Shown one piece after another: positions 1 through 12,874 of a stretch of DNA of 64,000 nt. Every line of letters begins with the position of its first letter. The stretch's first letter is position 1. This DNA is from Camarhynchus parvulus (taxonomy: Eukaryota; Chordata; Aves; Passeriformes; Thraupidae), in assembly GCF_901933205.1 (NCBI RefSeq), contig NC_044572.1:64830465-64894464 (forward strand), written 5' to 3'. The position numbers and the translations under genes are program-made. The notes beneath the pieces were generated by a model. That model was given only the letters and a program-made list of their open reading frames with translations. It did not search any database and was not told where the DNA came from.

Positions 1-3000
1 TGCACATACATTTTACCACATCAGTGCAGCTCACACATGCCAGACAAGCTTCATAGGTTGCCCATGCTGACCTCTGAGGTGGTGGAGGCAGATTGCTCAA
101 GAGTGAGCCTGTTATCTCTACACTGAGTAATGACTCTCTGTGTCTCTCTTTCAACTCCTGTCTCCCCCTCAGAGAGGTTAGTGAGCCCCTGCCTCTCACT
201 CCTACTGAAATCCCACCACCTCACACTCTCCAGAGTGCAGTCACGTCACGTAAACCAGAGGTGCTCCTGCTGCCCAACTCCTTTCAGTCTCCTAAGTCAG
301 CAGGGAATGCCTTTGCAGTGTGCCTGCTACCTAACAGAGAATGCCCCCTCTTACATCCAAGAGCAGTCAAATGTCTAACATTCCCATCCCTATGGCACTC
401 ATGGAGAAAGCTGGTGATGATCAATCTTGATTCACATGTACACAAGCCAGTGCTTTCAATCACTGACAGGTTCCTGCTGTCCCAAAACTAGGATTCAGAT
501 CCCACAGTTGACCAAGAAGTTCATCCTGATACAGACTTTCCTATGTATAGATGTGCAGTACATCTGTTACTGCTAAGCCTTTAATGTGTTTATGTACAGT
601 TTGCCTAATACTACAATCTACATTATTTATATACTGATGATATAACAAATTCAAAAAACAGTTGTGTCACAAAAATTCAGTGCCTCACAGGCCCACAAAA
701 AAGCCATCATTTTTATTAAGAACTTTGTTCTTTTACTAAGAACTTTGGCCTTTCACATTCTTCTTGAAAGGCTGACCAGAGCTCAAAAACTACAGTGAAA
801 ATCTTCACTTTTGCTTATTGCTTGCAATGTTCAGAAGTGAAACAAACCCAATAGTAACATCCTGGCTGCAGAACCAAATAATTGGTAGCCATGAGGTGAA
901 AATGATTATTAGATCTGTATTTAATCCTTGTTTGTGTTTTGAACAGGCTTGTGATACTGAGCCAAAGTCTGGCTTTCCTCTCCAGAGAATTTAATCACTA
1001 GAATAGTACAAAGCATTTATAAGGACAGACCTTCCTCTCTAAGGCCCCCACAGTGTTACTACAGAACCACCCCAGTGAGCCTTTGCTGGGTCTCCTCACA
1101 GGTCTCAGCTCCCAAGCACAAGACACCCTTGCCCAAGGGACCAAGGAAAAGCCTCAAGCTATGGAGATGGAGGTGCATCCTGCCTGCTTTAACACACATA
1201 AGGAATGGCAAACTGAGCTAAACACAGAGTACTGGATGTGGGAGAAATCAGTCCTGTCTAGAACCTCTGAAACTCATGAATTCACTTAGCCTGGCCTGCT
1301 TGAACTATAATGCCCACTGTGTCTTTACCACAAGCTCTTCTTTACCAGAATTGTATTTTTTGAAAAGGATTCAGTGCTTATTTCATGCAGGCAAACTCTG
1401 CATCCTGAGTTAAGCGGTCAGTTGCTGGCACTGAAAGAAAAAGGCATTTTTAGTTGCCCATTTTCTAATCTGTATTTGTCCACCTCGGTCCAGCACCTAA
1501 CCACCTTGCTATGGCCAGAGATAATCTGCCATTATTAATTCTCTCCCTGCTTTCAGTTGTTAGTGGAAGAATATAAAATATAATCTTTGACAAAATAAAT
1601 TGATTTAGATTCTCTTGCCTCTCTTTAGACAGCACAGTTCAGCCTATGCTCATGCAGCTCAGGCAGTCTCTGTTCTCAGCCCATCTGTCAAAATCCTTTT
1701 AAACCCGTAAACATTTCAGAAATGGTCTCATTAATGCTGTACACATGGAAATATCACATCCTTGACCTTTACTCAGCAATCTGCTCCCATCAGGGACAGT
1801 AACATTTGCTTTTGGGTACACTGTATCACACAGGGAGTGCGTGTTTAGCTGGCTATCCATTACAAACAAGCCTGAGTCACTGGTTTTCAAAACACAATCT
1901 CCCAGACAAATAGCACAGCTATAAAAGCACATCTTTGGTCTGTTAGCACCTTGAATTTGGCTTAGGATTCAAATACATATTTTTGGGATGAGATCAGTTT
2001 ACCAGACAATGCAGAAGATGCTAAAGAATAGGCATGTCCTTGACATTGTCATTTATTACTTCATCTCTGGTTGTATCACCATCATTGTCTTTGTCTAATA
2101 AAATAAGTCATGGGTTCTTGGGTAAGAACCCAAGCAACTGAGTACTCTCAGCCTCAAAGAATGAGCCCTTTGGTAAATCCCTCAGGAACATCAATTCTGA
2201 ATGTTTCCTCATTTACAATTACTTTAGAAAGCATGACTATTAGGTAGATGGCAATTAATTGGATGCCTTTATTTATTATTATTGTCTTATATTGTTAGAG
2301 CATGAGTGTTTTGGGTTTTTTTTACTCAGAGCATCATGTGGAACAAAATCATGTCTTACAGAAATTTCAATAGGTGTACATTTAAGTTGGTATAAAAAAC
2401 TTTACCTCTTACCAAAATTACATTGCGATTAGTTCACAAGACAGTTTTACATTGATTACCATGAATGATATCACCTTTTCCTAATCCTTTCCTAACTTCA
2501 GTTCTGTATTGGCTTTCCTGTGATTTTCCCCAGAACTTATCAGATTGTTACCCACTTTTCAACTACTTGAGCCATAACTCCCATTTTTTCCTTATTTTGG
2601 CTTCAATGTCCTGACAACTGACTTCATTCTTTTCCAGTTCACAGTGCTGAAACATGATGGAAGTACAAATTAGTGCAGCAAATGAAAACATACTTTTTCT
2701 CAGGTTGCATCAGAAAAAAATGTGACTTTTCTTGGTCATTCTGCCTTCTTCTACATCATGTCTCCTTTGCTGGATTAGAAAGAACATTTCTGCATATGAG
2801 CACAAACATGGTTGTTTAGGAAAAAAAAAAACCAACAACCAGAAAACCTTTTTAAAACTCTCAAAACTTTCACCTTTGCTCTTCTTTTGGTCAGGAGAAG
2901 TAACCTGTTGGAAGAGTTGCAGGTGTAATCTATCCCTTCTCACACCAACTTCTTTCTGAAGTGATGCAACTCCATCACTCCAAGCCACATCATTTGTTAA

Positions 3001-6000
3001 GCTTTGGGCAGCACCAAAGTCAAACACAGCCAAATCTGACAGATCCCTGCACCAGTACTGCTGTGCAGTGATGAAAGGATAAACCAGTGATGAGGGGATA
3101 CCCCTCCTGCCTTCCTTCAGCACCACCTCTCCCTGAAAGGAGCAACAGGCTTAACTTGGTGCAAGGAAACAGGGCAGATACAATATGGAAAGAAAAAGCT
3201 CCCCTCTCTAAGTATATTAGCCCTTGATTCCTCTGATTCCTTTAGGATAACCTCTCTCCATGGCACACAATTAGAGCAAAGGCAGACACCAGAGGAGGGA
3301 GGAAGGGACAAGTGGCCTTCAGGAGATGACCATTTCTGCTTGGTGCATCTCTGTGCGTTGTCATTACCATAGGTCTGCACAACTTGTGCTATTTAAAGAA
3401 GGGATAAAGCTGTGACAATTTGAGATTAACTGTCTGTGTAAAATGATTGTGAGAAACAGAACAGAAACATCCCAGCCTGGACCTGGTAAAACGGATTAGT
3501 AAAGACCAGTATCTCAAATTTCAGGCTGGAGTCTGTTGCTGTTTCTTGTTACATAAATGGAAACACAGGGCAATCTATCAATTCACTGCTACCTCACACT
3601 CTAACTTGCTGTTAAATGCCTGCAACAGGAGCTCAGGTGACCTTCCAAATCCAGGTGGAAGGTTTTAAGAACTGAATTATTACTCACATACCACAGGAAA
3701 GTAACTGATACTCTGAAGTGTCTTTGACGAATGTATTTTGTCTAACATTTCGTGTGCCCCAAAATTGAGTCCTATTTATCACTTCTGGCAAGAAATAGGA
3801 TCACCTGTGTGGCAAGCTTTACTGATTAAGGTTGAAAACAATTTGTCCAATATTATTGCCACCTCTGTTGAAGAAAGAACAGCTGCTAACTCTCACACCA
3901 GCTTAAAAGGGCAAAGATGGATGGCTGGAATCTGCACAGGCATTCATGTGGGAAGCAGGAGGAAAGGAAAACACTGGCAAGACCCACGCTATAAGCACAT
4001 CTGGGCTCAGAGAACAGGCATCCACTATTTAAGGAATGGCTCCCTGATGCTCAGCTTTGAAAGTGAAACAAATATTTAGTGCTGGCTCTGAATTTTCCAG
4101 CTTTTGAGTTTAGAGCAACATGAAACAGCCTTTGCAGCATGGAGCCATTCCACACTGATTTGCTCATTGGGTTTGGCTTACAGGGCTACTCTGGGGATGG
4201 CCAACCCTCAAGGGGTGATCCACTGTGCCTTGGCTGGCTCTGGAGTCCAGCCACCAAAGATCATTGGAGGTTTCCAGAGGCCTCATCATCACTTCATTTA
4301 AGCACCATTTCCTTGCTGATGTCTATACTTGGAAAACTAGGTAAGAGTTAAGGACTTCCTGGAATTAAACAGGGGTGTGACACAAGATGATTAAGAGGAT
4401 TTTGGGAGGGGGCCTTGCACAAAATCTTGGACTCCACCTTTCTCTCCCTTTTCGTCAGCAATATGCTTCCTCTCCCACAGCCTGCCATGGGTTCTCCCTG
4501 TGCCAAGCACACTGACTCCCAGCAGGAAGGGCAGCAGCAGCTATCACAACAGCAGAGTGGCTCAAGGGTAGAGAAAGCCTCACTGACCCAAGGTGTTTGA
4601 CATAAAGCATGTTTATCAAGGAGCAGCAGGCAGCTGACCTGCTGGAAGGGATGGTTTTGGTCCACCTTTTTTAATTCAGGAAAGGGCAAGGACCATCCAT
4701 CTGAGGTGTCAGTGGAAGATGGAGCAAGAATTATTACATAAAGCCTCTTTCAACCCAGATCATGCTGTTTTCTCAGGGCAAGTCCTCTAGAACTTCCCCA
4801 GCAGCTCTACTGCTGTGCTTGTGCCTTTGAGAAAATTCTCTGCAATTTCAGATTGGAAATTTTAAAACTTCATGACAGGACAAACGTGTGTTAAGGCTGC
4901 CCTTGATGGCAGCAATGGGTGGATTTGCTCAGACTCTGTTCATGGCAAGTCCTAGGGTGCGACTCTTCTCATTGGCTCTCAAAAGCAACAGGGCGGAGGG
5001 GAGATAAAAAGGGTAACAATAAAACTCTGAAGGAGGAAAACCCAGCGGAATAAAGCACCAAAGCAAAGAGACAGAGAAGAGACTTCTTGAAATTAAGTCC
5101 TATAGGAGGTGGGAGAACAGAAGAGTAGGTCAGCCTCTAACAGTTCCTGCTTAATCAGCAAACAAATCATGGCTCCCAGGATCTTGTCCAGATTATTTAC
5201 AAGCCCATTTACTAGCAGTGTCAGCAGCCCTACAGATCACACAGCATTGCTACTGGCTGTGGGAAAAGCCATGGGTAAGGAGGGTGAATTTTTTCAGTCC
5301 TACTTGGTTGGTCCTACAGGGACCTGCTTGGTCCCTGTGTTGTTGGAAAACTCTGTAGGCACTGCAGCCTTCTTGAAAAGCCTTATGTTCATCACAAGAG
5401 ATGTCAAGAACACTCTCCCTTACCAATACGCATCTTTAGTGGTCTGTGGGGGAAACATCTCCAGTTCCTCAGCGTGGCAAAAGAGGGTCTGGGCACAGCT
5501 ATCATGGCTGCGCCCCCACCTCCTCCACGGAGGTCTCTCCTCCCTTCCTGCAGGGTGAGGATGTCAGAAAAAGCTGGAGTCACTAGAGGAGAGCAGTGGA
5601 GGTAGGGTCAGGATGGAGCTCAACAAAACTCAGTTTTTCTGTTGTCCAGCCTCTGGGTACATGCTCAGGCATTCAACGGCACTTCACTGCCCAGCCCAAA
5701 CCTCCCCACACCCCTCCCTTCAGAGACACCATCCTCTTTTATTTTATGAGTGCTGCCTGGAAAGCATCAGAGAGAAAGTGAGTACCCCTACCATCATGCG
5801 GGAAAGGGCTCTGGTTTGAGTAGCTCCACTAAGAGACTGACTGGGCCAGATTTCCTTCCCTTCTCAAAGAGCATTTGCAAAACTGTATATCGTGGGGGAC
5901 ACTTTTTCAGCTTTACTGCTGAACCCATAACAAACTGGATTTATTTTAGAAATAAATCTTTTGCATCAGAGAAAAAATTTGAGGCTTTGATAGAATTATT

Positions 6001-7063
6001 CTACAGAAAAACCTAAATGTTCAAATCCAAAAAAACTAAAATACACCTAGCCCTTCTTTCTCTCGCTGTTTTTGCTGGGGTTTTTTCCTGGCTTTGAGGA
6101 CTTCAAAATATATTGATTTTTCCTTGTTTTGGGGTCCTTATGACTAAGTGTTAAAATTAATGTAATTTTGAGGCAGAGCTTTAGTTTTGAGCTAGAGTTT
6201 ACTATGTAAAAAATATCAAAACAGGCCATTCAAATAAAAAATCTGAAATTTTTACAGCTAAGTCTCTCAGAACTACAAATTCTCATAGAAAGGGTTAGTT
6301 TTAGACAAAGTAGGATCTAGTTTTGATAAAAAAGGGATCTGGAAAAAAACCATTCCCAAACACCTTATCTCTAACCAGGCTGTCAAATGCCTTGTGTTCT
6401 TGTCCCAGGAAAACTGTTTTGTAAACTGAAACTTATTGCTATTGCAAAAGCAGGAAGAGACTCCTCTGACCTCCACAGCTTCCACGCTTAGAAAAGCACG
6501 TTCCAGTGCCACCAGAAAAAACTGACCTTCTGGCAGTACTCCTCTGAATGCACAATCTCCTCTGTCATTTGTTCAACAACAACAACAAAGTTTATATGCA
6601 ACTTTGAATCTGTGACAGCCGGCAGACCAAAGCAAAAAGATCAAAATTTCTTTCTGATTGCCCCTGTGTGCATCTGAGCACTGCTAGGGCCACCAGAAAG
6701 TTACAAATCCCAGTCCTGTCCGGTGTTAATCACTTAGCACATTTAAAAAATGTGTCACCTGTTGAAGGGCAAACCCATGTCCTCTTTCCCAGCGTTTGAA
6801 TCTGTCAGATTTGACAGAGTTGGCGCAAGCAGTGGGATTCACTCCTCTCAAGGCAGATGGTTCCCACAGAATCAGGGGACCAAGTCACAAAAAAAATGGA
6901 GGAGTGGTATTTTAGACCTGATTTTCATTTGTTACATGTAAGGGCAACCACACACTTTTATGGACACAGCCAGGTCTGCTAAGCTAAGCAAACAGAATGA
7001 TCCCTTTCATTTTCATTTGCTACTTTTCCCTTTGGAATCAGTCTCAGCTGCAACTGAACATTA
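1..7063. other. Gene-free intergenic sequence (left end)
   Basis: I see no supported gene here. Open frames are short, many lack an ATG, and none shows a recognisable domain or paired splice sites. The longest, about 149 codons from 5109, begins with GTG and matches nothing I know. The only structured stretch is around 4971-5011, where an inverted CCAAT box, a GC box and a TATA-like GATAAAAAG sit in promoter-like order. Small hairpins occur at 2111-2132 (9-bp stem, GGGT loop) and 5316-5338 (9-bp stem, 5-nt loop), about what chance allows. If the 53.6 kb exon is NEDD9, this is part of the desert upstream of that gene. Confidence 0.6.
4971..5011 (+). promoter_or_regulatory. Possible isolated core promoter (ATTGG, GC box, GATAAAAAG)
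   Basis: ATTGG (inverted CCAAT) at 4971-4975, GGGCGG at 4991-4996 and GATAAAAAG at 5003-5011 appear in that order within 41 bp. This resembles a CCAAT/GC/TATA core promoter firing rightward near 5035. The TATA element is imperfect and no recognisable gene follows. It could drive a noncoding RNA, serve as a distant first exon of the downstream gene, or be coincidence. Confidence 0.2.
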
Positions 7064-7290
7064 GTTCATTGCTGGTGTGCAGAACTAACCTGGGCAGAAC
7101 CTTGAACTGTCAGGTCTTCACTGCAAATTGCTCAGTGGTTTCCCTCCAGAGACCTGCCTCAGGAAACTGCAACTCTCCCTGATGCTCCAGTAGGTGACTT
7201 TTTCCTCCACTGAGCTGTTTGCACTGAAGACACAACACCGTGTTCGTGGTTCTGCCCAGGTTAGTTCCGCACAGCTACACTGCAGTGAAC
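7064..7290. repeat. Imperfect inverted repeat with ~75-84 bp arms
   Basis: The left arm (7064-7138) and right arm (7207-7290) are reverse complements with small indels, separated by 68 bp. The core GAACTAACCTGGGCAGAACC is identical in both arms: on + at 7082-7101 and inverted at about 7248-7267. Similarity continues outward through GTTCA[T/C]TGC and inward through TCTTCA.TGCAAA..GCTCAGTGG. This is far beyond chance for 64 kb. It could be a fold-back element, two opposed copies of an unnamed dispersed repeat, or a local inverted duplication. No reading frame is shared by the arms, and the loop is too long for a typical microRNA precursor. Confidence 0.75.
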
Positions 7291-9628
7291 CAAAGTGATC
7301 AATTATCAGATCTCTCTGTAGCCACAAAGCATGGAATAACTGTTCCACGGGCATCTTGCCATCCAAACAGCCCAGAGATGACAGCAACAGGTACAACAGC
7401 CCTTATTCCCACACAAAATAATGTGGTTGTGTGTGGTCCTGAACACCCCAGGGAAATGGGATGGTCTTTCCCGCAGGAGGAGCACAGGACATCCAAATCA
7501 TGGTCAGAGCTACACAACACACCATTGGACTGAGCCATTAACACTACATCCTAGAGGCATTGCCTTTGCAAGGGAAACACTCTGGTTTGATTATCAGACC
7601 CTCTGAATGACGACAGATTTGCAGCACTGTCGTCATGGGGCAAAACAGTCCCAGCCCCATGCTGCACCATGGCCTGGGCTCCCACGAGCTGAATTCCCCT
7701 GGAGCAGACCCAAGTCAAGGTCAGGCTTCAGTTCCTCATACCATCTCCTAGGGGTGCTAACCCCTGTGGCAGAGCTGCTGGAGCATGAAAGTCTCAAGAG
7801 TTGCTTTTGTACATGAGAAAACTGAATACTGGGGTTATTTGCATGGGTGGCTGAGCCACCTCACACAGCACATTTCATCACAGCCCTGTTTGCCTGCCAG
7901 CGGGTGTCCACCCTGCTGCCACCCTGCACCCACCTCCCCATCTGTGCCCTGAGCTCATCTGACCCCAAGATAGTGAGTTCCAGGCAAGCATCCAATGCAA
8001 CAATTCAGACCTTGCTACAAACAAATGTTTTTCATTATTGTTGGAGTTTAAGGAAAATAGCTTACAGAACTGGGGACAAATAAAAGAAAACAACAAAAAC
8101 AACCAAAACTCCATTGTATATATATTTATATACATTTATGTCAGAGGATTGCTGAACGTGGAGAAGCACTTCTTGCCAAGTGGCTTGCCCTTCTTTTTGT
8201 CAGCAAAACCAACATATACATTTAGGCTTGGATGATTGCCTGAGTGGGATGCTAAGGAGATGTTTATCTAGGGATGTAATTTGCTGTGACTGGGGGCAGA
8301 AAAAAAGCCCACAAAAACACAGAGCAAAAATGAATTACAAAAATGTCACCAGTGGTGTTTCTGTATTTATTCCAGCCCTGAGAACAATTACCCTTTGGCA
8401 AATTTTCAAATTCTGTTTATTTGACAGTGCTGCACGTAAGCCAGGGGAAAATAAGCATGAAAAGGAACAAACTGATATTCCTGATGCAGAACTGGATTGG
8501 AGCTTAGAGAAAAGCATACCCAACTTAACCTCCAAATGTCATATGCACGTCATAACATAAAAATGAACGAGGTACTATTTATAGGGCTACAAATGAGTAG
8601 CTGACAACTGATACTTAACTATGCACATTTAAATACATATCTTTCCTAGGTAACTCCTGCCTTTCCCATAAACACATTTGGTTTCAATGAAAGGGTATGC
8701 TTGGGGATTTATTTACTTTTTTTCCTCCTGCCTCTGGCACAGCATACAGCCAGTGTAAGCTTGTGTATGGTCAGAGCTGCTGTTCTGGGTTGTGTTCGCA
8801 CAGGCAGGAGCAGTCTGTGACAATGACTTCCCCAAGGATCCTGGCTGCACAGAGGGGTCCCATTCCCTTCCAAATACATGGCCTTGAACAGGGTGGAACA
8901 CCACCCTCCTGACAGCTGCCTAGGCAGAACCTGAAAAGTGCCTGCAGCTCCTTTCCACTGGCACACCAACCTTGATTGCTCGTTTATTGCCTGGGACCAT
9001 GCTGGTTCCTGATAAATTGAGCTTGTGCACCAGAGACTGCACAAGGCTACGGGTTGATACCTATCTGCATCCCATCAGGCACCAGGGGAGCTTCTGGCAT
9101 GCTGATGGGAAGAGTGGGACTCCAGGAGGCAGAGTTTTGCACCCCCCAAGGCTCTGCTCTGCTGCCTGTGACTAATTCTTCACCTAAATTAGAACACGAG
9201 GGCTCCTGCTGATACATGCACTTGCAACAGGACAGCCAAGCTTTATTTTTCATTAGCTTTCAACTACGGTACTTTACTTTTACATTAACTCATGTCTGCT
9301 CTGCGTGCTGTTCATGAGGCTCTTTAGTACCCCTGCTTCATGAGACTTGCCTCCTCCTACCCCCAACACACGCCCCTCAGGGCTCAGTGGGTGGCAACCA
9401 CCATGCTCACAACACTGTGAATGGGATTAGATGAGTCTGTAGATTTTCCCAGGAGTAAGTATGTGCACAATAGGTGTAATCATCTTCCCCAGGCACCTCA
9501 TCCAGCCAGGCCACGGGTTTGAAGCCCCTGGCTTTTCCACTGCCAGGTTGTACCTCCCAAAGTGTGGTGGGAAAGCGGCAGGGCCTGGTGCACACTGAGT
9601 GCTCACTGGTGCAGGACGTGATCCCTGT
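7291..9628. other. Gene-free intergenic sequence
   Basis: Nothing I can support as a gene or named repeat lies here. Open frames are short, without domain signatures. An AT-rich palindrome at 8115-8134 (TGTATATA, TATT, TATATACA) is the only small structure noted. Confidence 0.55.
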
Positions 9629-10220
9629 TGTTTGGTGGTTTAATCCCAGCTAGGAACTAAGTACCATGCGGCCACCCACTCTCACACTCTGCCACCCCTG
9701 CAGTAGGATGAGGAGGAGAATTGGAAAAAGGTAAAGCCCACAGGGTTGAGATAAGAACAGTTTAATAATTGAAATAGGATGATAATTATAAGATAGTGAA
9801 TGTAATGGGAAGAGGGACAACCAGAAGAGAAAGAAATAAAACATGAGAAAGACAAGTGATACACAGCACAGTTGCTCACCACCCACTGACTGATACCCAG
9901 CCTGTCCCCAAGCAGCCATCAGCCCCTCCTGGACAACTCCCCCAAGCTGAAGGATTGAGCACGATGCTCTATTGTATGGAATATCCCTTTGGCCAGTAAG
10001 GGCCAGCTGTCCTGGTCATGCTCCTTCCTGCCTTCTTGTGCATTTCCTTGCTGGCAGAGCATGGGAAACTAGAAAATCCTTGACTTAGGGTAAGCTCTAC
10101 AGAGTGACGACTAAAACATCAGTGTGCTATCAACATTATTCTCATACTAAATCCAAAAACAAAAGCACTGTGCCAGCTACAAGAAAGGAAATTGACTTTA
10201 ACCCAGCCGAAATCAGGACA
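9629..10220 (-). mobile_element. Solo LTR of an avian endogenous retrovirus
   Basis: On the minus strand the element begins TGTCCTGATTTCGGCTGGG (at 10220) and ends CCACCAAACA (at 9629), so it is bounded by TG...CA. Internal landmarks such as GGAATATCCCTTTGGCCAG and the CCAGCTAGGAACTAAGTACC end match my memory of a widespread bird LTR family with a TGTCCTGGTTTCGGCTGGGA start. The flanks are CCTGT (9624-9628) and CCTAT (10221-10225), a 5-bp target duplication with one mismatch, which suggests an ERVL-type integrase and some age. No gag, pol or env sequence adjoins it, so it is a solo LTR of about 592 bp left by LTR-LTR recombination. The family name is not assigned. Confidence 0.82.
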
Positions 10221-12868
10221 CCTATCAATCTCTTTATCATTGTTCCCTACTTGCAAATATGTTGAGAGAGGCCCAAAGCAACAGCTTATGCCTAAAAGTT
10301 CTCAAAACTGGAAAGTACAGAAGTGTATTACAGCTCTTGCATCCATCTGCTGTAACTGCCCATGCGGAATTTCCCAGCATTTTCCTACTACTCTGCAACA
10401 GATGGGACAAAAGCTGCCAGACACTTCCAAGACTTAGCCCAGCTTGTTTTTTTCCTGAGCATTGAATTAGCACTACTGAAAAACAGGCCTGGCACAGTTT
10501 GCTCAGGGAGCTGACAGAGCTCAACCCAGCAGCTACAGAGCATGCTGTCAACAGAGTGTCAGCAGCCTTTGCTGTGCCCCACAGAGAAAAGCTGCAACAT
10601 CCACGCTCCTCTGACATGGAAACACAAACAAATTTCATCCACCTCCAGGAGCAAAAGGCTGGAAAAACTAATCTTTGGGTTTGTTTTCTTCCTCTTCCTA
10701 ACCTCAGGCAAGGCATTTACCATCCTGCTGCAACTTGTCATGCCAAAACCAACACCTTGCGTCAGCAGGATATGTGCTGCAGCCCACTGCTTTTTTGTGA
10801 ATTAATATGGCAAAATAACAGAGGCAGCCACCAAAAGCTCTCTTCTCCCTTGTCCAAGTGAAGCTTCCCTACCGACCCAAGAAGCATAGTGCATGCCACA
10901 CTTAGCTGGTAGTTCAGGGTCCTGCATCACCCTGCTTGCTTATACCTCTCAGGAGGCCTGAGAAGCTTTAGGCCCCCACTCCCTCAACTGTCCTCTCACA
11001 GGCTGGGTGAATAAAATCCAAGCATGGGTTTCACATCAGTATATATGCTTTAAATAAGCATATCCACATATGCACACTTACATCAATCCTCCCTGCCACA
11101 TTTCAGTCCAGCACTACTAGCAAAAATGTTTACAAATTAAAAGAATACTATAGCTACAAAGTCGAGTACTCTGAACCCAGACTCTACAAAGAGCCTCTGT
11201 GTCTGAATTTCTTAGCTTTAGTCCTCATGCACTGCCCTTTATCACATACTATTTGCCCACAAGTCCCCTACCTCCTTCAGTGCCAGTACTTCAAGTGCTA
11301 CTCAGGGGCTGTGCTCCAGTATCCTGTCTAGAAGAACCCTGCTTTATTTTCTGTAAAAAGTCATAACAAGCTGCTGAAGTAGTGAACATTTTATTGAAAG
11401 AAAAATCATGGTTTCTAATACCAAAAATGTTTCCATAGCTTCAGATTGTATCTATGACATTTGCACAGTTCCTGCAAAATGCCTATTAACTTATATAATC
11501 CCAGGTTTTAAAAATAGTTAATTCATATTCATCTACTTCCAATTAGTTACACTGAAACATTTTTGGCACTGAAACCTTTTGTGCTAGGATGGTATGTACA
11601 TGCAACAACAACCAAAACCAGAGGGCTATACTTGAATTAATCAAGTAGCATAAGAAAAATGTTATGTATGAGTAAAAGGGTTTGGATTTTCTTCCTCTTA
11701 ATCTCACAATTTATTTTGACCTTAAACAAATTTGTTTTTCATATATGCCAGCCTGTGAGCAAAGCTGGGTCAAAATCAGTAAATAGTTGTCAGCAAGTAT
11801 TATTTAAAAATCAAACATTTGGGTTTACTCTTTCTCAAACCAAAACTGTTTAAGAACATAAGTATCTGAATTTTTATATTAAAAGCATGTTTCAAGTGGA
11901 AATGAAAAAAATATTTTATATTGCATATTTTTACACCACTATCCCCCCAAAAAATTGGAAATATGAGACTTCAGCTGAAGAGAGGTTTTAGACATGCCTT
12001 TCCTCACCCATTGAGAAGTGGCTCAGATAAGATGTCTGATGGCAGGTGCAGCACATCCTGCCCTGGATGATGATGAATTAACTTTCTGTGCTCCCCTGCT
12101 CCTCCCAAAACATTGCTTCTCATCACTAGGCAGAAAAACACTGTATGGACATCTACAACAGCAGCACTACCTGAGAGCCAAACATAAAAATAACTACATT
12201 TGCTCAGGGCTGATGGGGACATACAATATCTACCAGATCATGCATGGAGCCACACACTGTGAAAAGGAAACAGACTGAGTGTGCTGCATGACAAGGAGAA
12301 AAGTTTTATGATTCTATTAACTTAAACTAAAGGCCGTATAGATGACCTTGACTTTGGCACGTATCCACTTTTGAAAGTACCATCAGGATTATTTAAAAGC
12401 ACAAACTCACATTAGTATGATGCTCCTAGTATCACTTAATGTTTTACAATAAATATACTGACACAACAGATTTTCACTTGTAAAAAGGGCTCTTTGAGTA
12501 ACATTTACACCTCTCTGCTAGAGCTAGTGCAATAGCCCATTATTGTTCCCTTTGGTCCTCCCAAAATGTGGGTGAGACAGCTTCCAGCAGGTTTGCAGCC
12601 TATTGCTGAAAAAGGAAAGGCAGACCTGAAGGGGAGTGACCTCTGGGGTAATGCTCCTCAACCAGTTACTCTCCAGATTGCTTAACAGGATGAGAGTATT
12701 TATGGTCTAAGTGTGGAGATTAAAGTTGCAGCTCAGTGCAGTCATCAGACCTGGCCCATGCAGCCACATCAGGAGTGGCTCCTTTCAGGAACTGGGACTG
12801 GTTACAGGATCTGTGCCTGCAGTTTGAGCCCAAAGACATCAGCCCACCTAGTCTAAGCCTGGCAGACC
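10221..12868. other. Gene-free intergenic sequence
   Basis: No gene, RNA gene or clear repeat is visible. The minus-strand frame of about 159 codons at 10237-10716 overlaps several frames on the other strand, and none has a recognisable domain or start context. Confidence 0.55.
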
Positions 12869-12874
12869 TGTAAA
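12869..12874. repeat. Left target-site duplication TGTAAA
   Basis: TGTAAA immediately precedes the LTR at 12875 and is repeated exactly at 13497-13502 just after the LTR. A 6-bp duplication is the length made by class II (beta-/ERVK-like) retroviral integrases. Confidence 0.88.

Noticed and set aside
5109..5558. 149-codon plus-strand frame after the promoter-like cluster
   Set aside because: Begins with GTG rather than ATG, matches no family I recognise, and its length is within chance for this amount of sequence.
7064..7290. microRNA precursor interpretation of the inverted repeat
   Set aside because: The 68-bp loop plus indels in the arms do not fit a typical pre-miRNA; kept only as an inverted repeat.
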